Source: Alistipes sp. (GTDB taxonomy: Bacteria > Bacteroidota > Bacteroidia > Bacteroidales > Rikenellaceae). Taken from it: a stretch of 7,408 nucleotides of DNA. Below, piece by piece: positions 1-5,847 of the stretch. Every line of letters starts with the position of its first letter. The stretch's first letter is position 1. Under the pieces are notes generated by a model. It searched no databases and was not told where the DNA came from. It saw only the letters and a list, made by a program, of their open reading frames with translations. A program made the translations under genes and the position numbers. Location: contig JAGCLX010000011.1 of NCBI GenBank assembly GCA_017646785.1, positions 1 to 7,408 on the forward strand, given 5' to 3'.

Positions 1-981
1 CACCCTGCGCCTACCCATCGACTGCACATAGAGCGCATCAAGGGCTACAACCACGGAGTTGATGTCCGAGTTATAGGTATCATCGATGATCATAGAGTCG
101 TCGACGCCCTCCTTCAGCTCAAGGCGCATAGCCACATTTGCCGAAAAGACTGCACCATCAACGCCATAACCCAAACGGCGCATAAGTGCCGACACGTGAA
201 GAGCATCAACCGAGAGTGCATCGCTCAACTCAAGCTCATTCTCCACATCATCCTCCATGCTACTATCAATAAGCTCGCGGTCACCGTATAGCTCCTCTAT
301 GCAGCTTGCCAGCGACCTATACTCACTGCTATATATTATCGTGCGAGCGCGACGCGCGAGGAGTAACTTCTCCTCAATTTTTGCACGCTCCGACACAAAG
401 TTTGCAGAGTGCGCATCACCTATGGACGTAACAACGACAATATCGGGACGTATCATAGCCTCCAGACGCTCCATCTCACCAGGCTCCGAGATACCTGCCT
501 CGATGAATGCCACCTCCTCCTCGCCATCAAGCATAAGGAGTGACAGCGCAACACCCAGCTGCGAATTGTAGCTCTTGGGCGATGCAAACGAGCGCACCGT
601 ATCGGGCATAGAGCGCGAGGCCCACTCCTTGACTATCGTCTTACCATTCGAGCCCGTGATGGCTACGACTCTACCCTTAAACTCACGGCGATGATGCGCA
701 GCAAGCCTCTGCAACGCCTCGATGGCCGAATCTACAACCACAATACCCATGCCCTCAGCAAGCTCCACCTCTCGCTCAGTGATGTATGCTCTAACGCCAC
801 GCACAACCATTTGTGGAATAAAGTTGTGACCATCGTGATGCTTGCCATTGATGGCGACAAAGGCCATCTCGTCAGATGTCAAGACGCCACGCGAGTCCGT
901 TGCCACCTCTCTCACCTTGAGGTCGGCACCACGGAGCTCACCACCCACGATACGAGCTATTTCAGACAATAGGTAATTCAT
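1..981 (-). CDS. murF: UDP-MurNAc-tripeptide--D-alanyl-D-alanine ligase, N-terminal part; probably the ligase half of a MurF-alanine racemase fusion
   Basis: Cytoplasmic Mur ligase that adds D-Ala-D-Ala to the UDP-MurNAc-tripeptide using ATP, the last cytoplasmic peptide step of peptidoglycan synthesis. The first 327 codons are present; the 3' end lies beyond the left edge. Visible in order: the N-terminal UDP-binding domain with DSRG (29-32), the P-loop GSNGKT (110-115) followed by IVKEW, the central-domain motif EAGISEPGEM (161-170), IGDAHSANF (187-195), and DDTYNSD (300-306) at the entry to the third domain. GSNGKTIVKEW and EAGISEPGEM are, from family knowledge, typical of Bacteroidales proteins in which MurF is fused to an alanine racemase; the racemase half would lie off the window, so the fusion is inferred. 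The stretch between the central domain and DDTYN is about 30 residues shorter than in E. coli MurF. The ATG at 981 is 14 bp after the mutS2 stop, so the two genes are probably co-transcribed. Confidence 0.9.
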   Translation of the reverse strand, partial: MNYLLSEIARIVGGELRGADLKVREVATDSRGVLTSDEMAFVAINGKHHDGHNFIPQMVVRGVRAYITEREVELAEGMGIVVVDSAIEALQRLAAHHRREFKGRVVAITGSNGKTIVKEWASRSMPDTVRSFASPKSYNSQLGVALSLLMLDGEEEVAFIEAGISEPGEMERLEAMIRPDIVVVTSIGDAHSANFVSERAKIEEKLLLARRARTIIYSSEYRSLASCIEELYGDRELIDSSMEDDVENELELSDALSVDALHVSALMRRLGYGVDGAVFSANVAMRLELKEGVDDSMIIDDTYNSDINSVVVALDALYVQSMGRRRV

Positions 982-995
982 TGTATATAAATCTA

Positions 996-3491
996 TTAGT
1001 CACGCCTAAACGTTACCACGGTAATGCCCGCGCCACCCCTATCGGCATGGTCGTCGGCAACAGTTGCCACATCGCGTACCGTGCGCAAGTAGCGACGTAT
1101 CTCCTCCTTGAGCGCTCCCGTGCCCTTGCCATGCAGGATGGTAACACCCGAAACGCCCACCATAAGGGCATCATCCACAAGGTCCTCGACTGCCGTCAAC
1201 GCCTCCGAGGCACGCATACCTCGCACATCTATGTGGTCACGGAAATTGAGCTTACGCTGGTTGATATCCACCGACACCACTGTGCGCGCCGTTGTTGGGC
1301 GTGTGGCCTCGCGGTACTCCGCCGAGCTCACCACCTTCAGGCGCTCCATCTCCACCATTATCATCATCTGACCGAATGCCACCTGTGCCTTCTTGCCCTT
1401 TATCATCTGCACAACGCCAGGCACATCCTGTCCGTCAATCTTCACCTTCGTACCCACCTCTATCTTTATGGGCTTAACCTCCTCGACCTTAGGTGCTTGC
1501 TCCACACCACGCTCACGCTCCAGGCGGCGCTCCTCCCTGCGCTCACGACGACGTGCCAAGCGCTCCATCTCGCGCTTGATATGATCATCATGTTTCTCTG
1601 TTGCATCATCCACAACCGCATCGGCAAAGCCCACAAACTCCTTGCGCGCAAGACGCGTAAGCTCCTTATCGGCCTGCGACTCGCGGATGGTGCGGATGGT
1701 ATTCTCAATGGTGCGGTTAGCCTCAGCAATCAACGCTTCAGCCTCCTTACGCGCCTTATCCAGAATCACCTTGCGCTCATCACGAATGCTCTGCAGGCGG
1801 TCGGTATATGTCTGCTCAAGCTGCTCCACCTTGCGATCTGTCTGACGGATGCGATCGCGCTTCTCTGCCCAGTAACGCTTATCGCGGGCAATCTCGCGCA
1901 ACTGCTTCTCGAGGTTTATGTGGTCCTCACCCGCCTTATCCATAGCCGTGCGAACGATATCCTCGGGCAGACCTATTTTGCGTGCCACCTCTATAGCAAA
2001 CGAGCTACCAGGCTTACCCATCTCAAGGCTAAAGAGTGGCTGTATATTCTTAACATCGAAGGCCATAGCTCCATTTGCCACACCCTCGTTGCGCGATGCG
2101 AAGTACTTAATATTGGCATAGTGCGTGGTGATAACGCCATAGGCCCTACGCTCCACAAAGCGCTCCAATATCGACTCCGAGATAGCACCACCAATCGTGG
2201 GCTCCGTGCCCGAGCCGAACTCATCAATCATGATGAGCGTACGTTCCGACGCCTCGGCCAACATTGCCTTCATATTAACGAGGTGCGACGAGTAGGTCGA
2301 AAGGTCGTTCTCCAACGACTGCTGGTCGCCAATATCAATCATCAGCGAGTCGAAGAGCGGGAACTCCGAGTTCTCCAACACAGGCACCAAGAAGCCACAC
2401 TGCACCATATACTGCAATATACCAGTGGTCTTCAAGCACACCGACTTACCACCAGCATTGGGTCCCGAGATTACGAGTATCCTACGCTCGGCATTTAGCT
2501 CCATATCCAGAGGAACAATAGCCTTACCCTGGCTTTTAAGCGTCTGCTCCAAAAGCGGATGGCGCGCCTTACGCAGTAGCAAGCGACCCTCCGTCGATAT
2601 GATGGGCTTCACAGCGCCATTATCCAGTGCCCAGCGCGCCTTGGCTCGCAACACATCTATCTTCGTGAGGTACTCCTCTATGCGATCCAGGCCCTTGACA
2701 TCTGCACGCAGGATGGTCGTTAGCTCCGTGAGGATGCGCACAATCTCACGCATCTGGGCATACTCCAGCTCACGCAACTCGTTGTTTAGCTCAACAACCT
2801 CAACAGGCTCAACATAGAAGGTGCGACCCGTGGCCGACTCATCGTGGATAAATCCCGCCAGCTTACGCTTATTGGCCGCAGCAACGGGGATAACAGCATG
2901 GCCATCGCGAATAGATATCATGGCATCCGCCTCGACAATACCCGAGGCCTTAGCCCTCTGCAACACCTGCTGCAGACGCTTAGCCACCTGACCCTCGTGC
3001 TCACGAATGACACGACGTATCTCGGCCAACTCCTGCGAAGCCGAAGAGCGCACTTCGCCCTTATCATCCACCACGCGTTCTATCTCGCGCTGCAACTCCG
3101 GGAAGAGCTGCACACGCTCCGTCATGCGGCGTAGTGCGGGGTAGCTACCCTCTCTGCGCGAACGTATAAAACCAACAATAGCGCTCACGCCCCTCAACGC
3201 ACGCAGCAACACCGCGCACTCATCAGCCATGAGGTATGAGCCCTCAACGGCTATTTTGTCGATAATCGAACGTAGATCCTCCTGCTCTCCAATCTCCGCA
3301 CCAGGCTCCATCGCCAAGACCGTACGCATCTCATCGGCAAGCGTCAAGCGCTCCTCGACCTCACGACGTGAAGAGGTGAATCCCTCCTCAGCCATAAGCG
3401 CACGAGCCGAGAGCATAGAGCAACGCTCCACAATCTGCTCCCTGATGCGGTCAAAGCCGACCCTCTGTTCAAAATTCGACGGATATATCAT
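996..3491 (-). CDS. mutS2: MutS2 family protein (ATPase with C-terminal Smr domain)
   Basis: Full-length MutS2, 831 residues, near the usual family size of about 780-830. It lacks the N-terminal mismatch-recognition domain of MutS and begins directly with the MutS core and clamp helices. The ATPase has a Walker A GPNAGGKS (343-350), the DQQSLENDLSTYSSH signature (about 389-403) and Walker B LIMIDEFGSGTEP with D423 and E424. A long charged coiled coil follows (about 500-660) with an Arg/Glu-rich run at 644-662, then a KOW-like segment (about 677-721) and an Smr domain (about 750-831) with DVRG (755-758) and HGKGTG (787-792). Known family roles are suppression of recombination (Helicobacter pylori) and sensing or splitting collided ribosomes (Bacillus subtilis); which applies here cannot be read from sequence. 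I chose the ATG at 3491, giving MIYPSNFEQ, typical of Bacteroidales homologues. An in-frame GTG at 3512 lies inside a hairpin and is less likely. Confidence 0.96.
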   Translation of the reverse strand: MIYPSNFEQRVGFDRIREQIVERCSMLSARALMAEEGFTSSRREVEERLTLADEMRTVLAMEPGAEIGEQEDLRSIIDKIAVEGSYLMADECAVLLRALRGVSAIVGFIRSRREGSYPALRRMTERVQLFPELQREIERVVDDKGEVRSSASQELAEIRRVIREHEGQVAKRLQQVLQRAKASGIVEADAMISIRDGHAVIPVAAANKRKLAGFIHDESATGRTFYVEPVEVVELNNELRELEYAQMREIVRILTELTTILRADVKGLDRIEEYLTKIDVLRAKARWALDNGAVKPIISTEGRLLLRKARHPLLEQTLKSQGKAIVPLDMELNAERRILVISGPNAGGKSVCLKTTGILQYMVQCGFLVPVLENSEFPLFDSLMIDIGDQQSLENDLSTYSSHLVNMKAMLAEASERTLIMIDEFGSGTEPTIGGAISESILERFVERRAYGVITTHYANIKYFASRNEGVANGAMAFDVKNIQPLFSLEMGKPGSSFAIEVARKIGLPEDIVRTAMDKAGEDHINLEKQLREIARDKRYWAEKRDRIRQTDRKVEQLEQTYTDRLQSIRDERKVILDKARKEAEALIAEANRTIENTIRTIRESQADKELTRLARKEFVGFADAVVDDATEKHDDHIKREMERLARRRERREERRLERERGVEQAPKVEEVKPIKIEVGTKVKIDGQDVPGVVQMIKGKKAQVAFGQMMIMVEMERLKVVSSAEYREATRPTTARTVVSVDINQRKLNFRDHIDVRGMRASEALTAVEDLVDDALMVGVSGVTILHGKGTGALKEEIRRYLRTVRDVATVADDHADRGGAGITVVTFRRD

Positions 3492-3503
3492 CACTAAAAC
3501 ACC

Positions 3504-3535
3504 GTGTACCACACCCCTTGCGAGGTGCAGTACAC
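3504..3535 (-). promoter_or_regulatory. Intercistronic RNA hairpin with GCAA tetraloop before mutS2
   Basis: Read on the minus strand, arms GTGTACTGCACCTC and GGGGTGTGGTACAC flank a GCAA loop. All 14 positions pair as RNA: 11 Watson-Crick and three G-U pairs. The G-U pairs would be A-C mismatches in the plus-strand RNA, so the structure favours the mutS2-sense transcript. It sits 12 nt after the mlaD stop and 12 nt before the mutS2 ATG. Only a short TTTT follows, inside GGTGTTTTAGTG, so it is not a good intrinsic terminator. A role in transcript processing, stability or start-site accessibility is inference. Confidence 0.6.
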
Positions 3536-3547
3536 CATATTATTGTA

Positions 3548-4531
3548 CTACTTAGACTCCTTAGCTGCGCGCTTCTCCTCCTTGGCAGCCTCCTTTGCCG
3601 CCTTCTTAGCAGCCTTAGCCTCCATCTGCTCGGGCGACTTACCGAACACCGAGATGTTCACATAGCGCATGGGGCGTGCCTTGACATCCTCCAACAACAG
3701 ACCGAGGTTGTCGCTCGCTGTGGTGAGCGAGTTATACAACTCTGTGTCGTTAAGAAGTTTACCAGCAGAACCCTCGGTGCTCTGAAGCGCACCAAGAACG
3801 GCATTGAGCGACTCTACCGTAGCTGAGAGCTCACCCACGAGGTCTGCATCAGCCAACTCACCGCTGAAGTTCTCGAGGTTAGCGAGCATGCTCTCGATGC
3901 GTGTTGTGTTCTCCGCAAGCGTAGTGGTAAAGGCATTTAGGTTGCTAATAGCCTCCTCGATGTCACCACCAGAAGCAGCAAGCATGCTGTCGATAGATGC
4001 GGTCATAGACTCGAGGTTAGCCACGAGCATGCCGATACCCTCGCTATTATCACCGAGCAACGTATTGATGCTCTCAACCGTAACATTCAAGCCATCAAGC
4101 AACTCACCACCCTTATCGGCCAACGAACCAATCATATCAGGACGCATACGACCCTCAAATGTTCCACCATCCTGCATAATCTCCTCCGAGTCACCCTGGA
4201 TGATGTATACCTCCATGCCACCCATAAGACCTGCTGAGCCAATCTCCGCTACAGAGTTCGCGGGAATCATATCGGCATACTCCGCATCGATAGATATCTC
4301 CACCTCCACATTTGAGTCGAGGAGTGTGATAGTGCGCACATTACCCACCTCTACGCCACGCAACTTAACGCGCGATGACTCCATGAGGCCTGTAACATCG
4401 TCATAGTAAACATAGTAGGTGTTGTTTGTCAAAAGGATATTCTGGCCACCAAGCCACTTAATACCCCACCATGACACCAAAAGAACAATAACGGCAAATG
4501 TGCCGACCTTGAAATAACTACTTAATTTCAT
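3548..4531 (-). CDS. mlaD: MCE domain protein, MlaD-type substrate-binding subunit of a lipid ABC transporter
   Basis: Inner-membrane-anchored periplasmic protein of 327 residues, of the family that binds phospholipids for ABC-type transport between the inner and outer membranes. One N-terminal membrane segment (about 9-27, TFAVIVLLVSWWGIKWL) acts as anchor. A single MCE domain follows (about 36-115) with the family signature VTGLMESSRVKLRGVEVGNV (46-65) and GSAGLMGGMEVYI (98-110). Residues 135-285 form a long polar helical region with repeated NLE/TVES heptad-like stretches, as expected for the helical tube of MCE hexamers. RPMRYVNISVFGK (286-298) is a conserved ending in Bacteroidales relatives, followed by a Lys/Ala/Glu-rich tail (305-327). 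No permease (mlaE) or ATPase (mlaF) gene is in the window, so partners must be elsewhere. It lies 56 bp after the amidase gene; the ATG at 4531 follows AGTAAAGAT. Confidence 0.92.
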   Translation of the reverse strand: MKLSSYFKVGTFAVIVLLVSWWGIKWLGGQNILLTNNTYYVYYDDVTGLMESSRVKLRGVEVGNVRTITLLDSNVEVEISIDAEYADMIPANSVAEIGSAGLMGGMEVYIIQGDSEEIMQDGGTFEGRMRPDMIGSLADKGGELLDGLNVTVESINTLLGDNSEGIGMLVANLESMTASIDSMLAASGGDIEEAISNLNAFTTTLAENTTRIESMLANLENFSGELADADLVGELSATVESLNAVLGALQSTEGSAGKLLNDTELYNSLTTASDNLGLLLEDVKARPMRYVNISVFGKSPEQMEAKAAKKAAKEAAKEEKRAAKESK

Positions 4532-4540
4532 ATCTTTACT

Positions 4541-4582
4541 TTTTAATTATTATCACACTAATTTTAATTATTATCACACTAA
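4541..4582. repeat. Perfect 21-bp tandem direct repeat, two copies
   Basis: Copies at 4541-4561 and 4562-4582 are identical and directly adjacent; on the plus strand each starts TTTTAATTATT and ends ATCACACTAA. They fill 42 of the 56 bp between the amidase stop and the mlaD start. The proximal copy ends only 9 nt before the mlaD ATG, so the AT-rich leader of mlaD is itself duplicated. Copy number could change by replication slippage. I see no TAnnTTTG element in the repeat. Confidence 0.9.
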
Positions 4583-4587
4583 CACGC

Positions 4588-5694
4588 CTACTTCACGGCT
4601 ATTGCGCTATCCTTAAAGTAGACAATATAAGCATCCTTGAAGGTCTTTTGCACCTCGGCCAAATCCCCCTTAGCAGCCTCTCGCGTCGGATAACATCCAT
4701 AGCAATACTTATATTTGTAGCTACCCGTGCCCATCAGCAGACGAACACATCCCTTGTAACCCTTAAACTGATAGTCGTATACATCGACCTCGCACTTGCT
4801 CGATATAAGCTGAATGGCATAGCCCTCACTCATATCGCTCTGCGCCACCTCCGTAGCGACCTCCTCTACAGCTGCGGGAGCCTCCTCCACGCTATCTACA
4901 GAGATAGCATCCAAGCCCTTGAAGAAGCTCGCAATAGCATCCGCAATGGCCGTTGCCACCTCCTTCTTACCCTTATCCGAGGTTATGTACGCCAAGTCCG
5001 AGGGGTTGGTCATATATCCAATCTCAACAAGCACGCCGTGACCCTCAAGATAGTAGAGCATGGTCCATATCTTACCAGACTTTACGCCAAGGCTACCGAG
5101 ACCATACTTACTGATATTGTCGCAGCACTGCTGTGCAAACATGCGGTTGCGAGGCTCATTATCGAGTTGGCGCGTGAGCACCTTGATAAAGCCCATAGAC
5201 TTAGTATCAAGGTCGTTGATATTCAACGCATCGCCATCATCAGCAAAGAGATTTGCACGGTTATTATTCTGCTGCATCAGTGCCTCGTCAAGCGACAACA
5301 CCCACGCCTCACAGCCCTTAACCTTAGTATTCTCAAGCGCATTGGCGTGAATACCCACCGTGAGGTCAGCACCCTTTCTATTTGCAAACTCTGCACGCAT
5401 GCGGTTATCCGTATTCTGGTTTGCATGGTAAGAGGAATCGCTATGTCGCGTTAGGTAGACATCCAAACTGGGCATCTTTGTAGCCAACTGACGACGCACC
5501 TCCTTAGATATGGCCAACACAATATCGGCCTCTCGCACCTTACCCACAACCTTGCCAGGACGTGGATAGCCATGACCGGGATCCAACACCACCACCCTTT
5601 TTCGCCCCTCATAAGCAACATTACAACTCTCGCCTGCGTTTGCAAAAACGGGCGACAAAAGTGCAACGAGTAGTGCTATTATGAGTTTTCTCAT
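4588..5694 (-). CDS. Secreted N-acetylmuramoyl-L-alanine amidase (Amidase_3) with C-terminal SPOR-like domain
   Basis: Zinc amidase that cleaves the MurNAc-L-Ala bond of peptidoglycan in the periplasm; 368 residues. A signal peptide covers about 1-20 (RK, then IIALLVALLSPVFANA). The catalytic domain (about 32-258) shows the expected zinc and catalytic residues: H41 in DPGHG, E55 in READIVLAI, H116 in GIHAN and E224 in LVEIGYMTN. Between H116 and E224 is a roughly 100-residue stretch including an Asn/Gln-rich helix, which in related division amidases is regulatory; here that is inference. An acidic linker (about 264-288) leads to a SPOR-like domain (about 289-362: GYAIQLISSK, then FKGYKG, then KDAYIVYFKD), a fold that binds glycan strands lacking stem peptides. 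That domain holds four Cys (301, 316, 331, 334). The gene is divergent from lptD and is first of the leftward gene set. The ATG at 5694 is preceded by CCGGAATATTTT, a weak ribosome-binding site. Confidence 0.94.
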   Translation of the reverse strand: MRKLIIALLVALLSPVFANAGESCNVAYEGRKRVVVLDPGHGYPRPGKVVGKVREADIVLAISKEVRRQLATKMPSLDVYLTRHSDSSYHANQNTDNRMRAEFANRKGADLTVGIHANALENTKVKGCEAWVLSLDEALMQQNNNRANLFADDGDALNINDLDTKSMGFIKVLTRQLDNEPRNRMFAQQCCDNISKYGLGSLGVKSGKIWTMLYYLEGHGVLVEIGYMTNPSDLAYITSDKGKKEVATAIADAIASFFKGLDAISVDSVEEAPAAVEEVATEVAQSDMSEGYAIQLISSKCEVDVYDYQFKGYKGCVRLLMGTGSYKYKYCYGCYPTREAAKGDLAEVQKTFKDAYIVYFKDSAIAVK

Positions 5695-5724
5695 AAAATA
5701 TTCCGGTTTATATAAAAATTTTAC

Positions 5725-5732
5725 TATATTTG
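5725..5732 (+). promoter_or_regulatory. Bacteroidota-type -7 promoter element for lptD
   Basis: TATATTTG matches the TAnnTTTG -7 consensus of the primary sigma factor in Bacteroidota, and is followed by CA, a frequent continuation. Transcription would start near 5739, giving a leader of about 110 nt before lptD. No clear TTTG -33 element is present at the expected 19-21 bp upstream; the region there is AT-rich. Confidence 0.6.
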
Positions 5733-5734
5733 CA

Positions 5735-5765
5735 GGTTGTTCGCGCTACGCAAGCGCACGCAACC
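5735..5765. repeat. Imperfect inverted repeat in the amidase-lptD intergenic region
   Basis: GGTTG and CAACC form an outer 5-bp stem, and GCGCT and AGCGC an inner 5-bp stem closing an ACGCA loop, separated by a 3x3 internal loop (TTC/ACG). It starts a few bases after the plus-strand -7 element, so it would occupy the very 5' end of the lptD transcript. No T-tract follows on either strand, so it is not a terminator. Confidence 0.5.
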
Positions 5766-5799
5766 GTGACGTGGATGAGAAACAATCAACTACATCCTT

Positions 5800-5826
5800 G
5801 TCGGTTTTGCCGACAGCGTCGGCAAA
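5800..5826. repeat. Competing inverted repeats (GTCGG / CCGAC / GTCGG)
   Basis: TTTGCCGAC (5806-5814) and GTCGGCAAA (5818-5826) form a perfect 9-bp stem around an AGC loop. The same CCGAC (5810-5814) can instead pair with an upstream GTCGG (5800-5804) around a TTTTG loop. The two structures exclude each other. The longer stem also contains the TTTG half of the minus-strand promoter element. No T-tract follows on either strand, so it is not a standard terminator. Confidence 0.6.
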
Positions 5827-5830
5827 GTTA
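5823..5830 (-). promoter_or_regulatory. Bacteroidota-type -7 promoter element for the amidase gene set
   Basis: On the minus strand the sequence reads TAACTTTG, an exact match to TAnnTTTG. It would start transcription near 5816 and give the amidase gene a leader of about 120 nt. No TTTG -33 element is seen 19-21 bp upstream, so the call rests on the -7 match and position. No better match was found closer to the amidase start. Confidence 0.4.
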
Positions 5831-5847
5831 CAAAAAATTATTGAATT

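Noticed and set aside
981..2498. Long open frame (505 codons) on the plus strand opposite mutS2
   Set aside because: It lies entirely antisense to a clear full-length mutS2. Its translation is dominated by His, Leu, Arg and Thr, with no recognisable domain, signal or membrane pattern. It is explained as the codon-complement shadow of a GC-rich coding strand.
3492..3512. GTG at 3512 as the mutS2 start
   Set aside because: It would add MVHGVLV, which is not part of the usual Bacteroidales MutS2 N-terminus, and it lies within the stem of the hairpin. The ATG at 3491 fits the family.
3504..3535. Hairpin before mutS2 as an intrinsic terminator of the amidase-mlaD unit
   Set aside because: The stem is followed by GGTGTTTTAGTG rather than a continuous U-tract, so strong termination is unlikely; kept only as an intercistronic structure.
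3804..4406. 200-codon open frame on the plus strand opposite mlaD
   Set aside because: It is antisense to the MCE gene, low in complexity (Ser/Pro/Ile rich) and without any recognisable motif; a shadow frame.
4541..4582. Tandem repeat as a CRISPR fragment or insertion-sequence end
   Set aside because: The two copies are directly adjacent with no spacer, there is no transposase or inverted terminal repeat, and the unit is AT-rich leader sequence.
4648..5454. 268-codon open frame on the plus strand opposite the amidase
   Set aside because: It is antisense to a gene with all catalytic residues intact; its composition (Leu/Ile/His/Arg) matches a reverse-complement frame, with no start context or domain.
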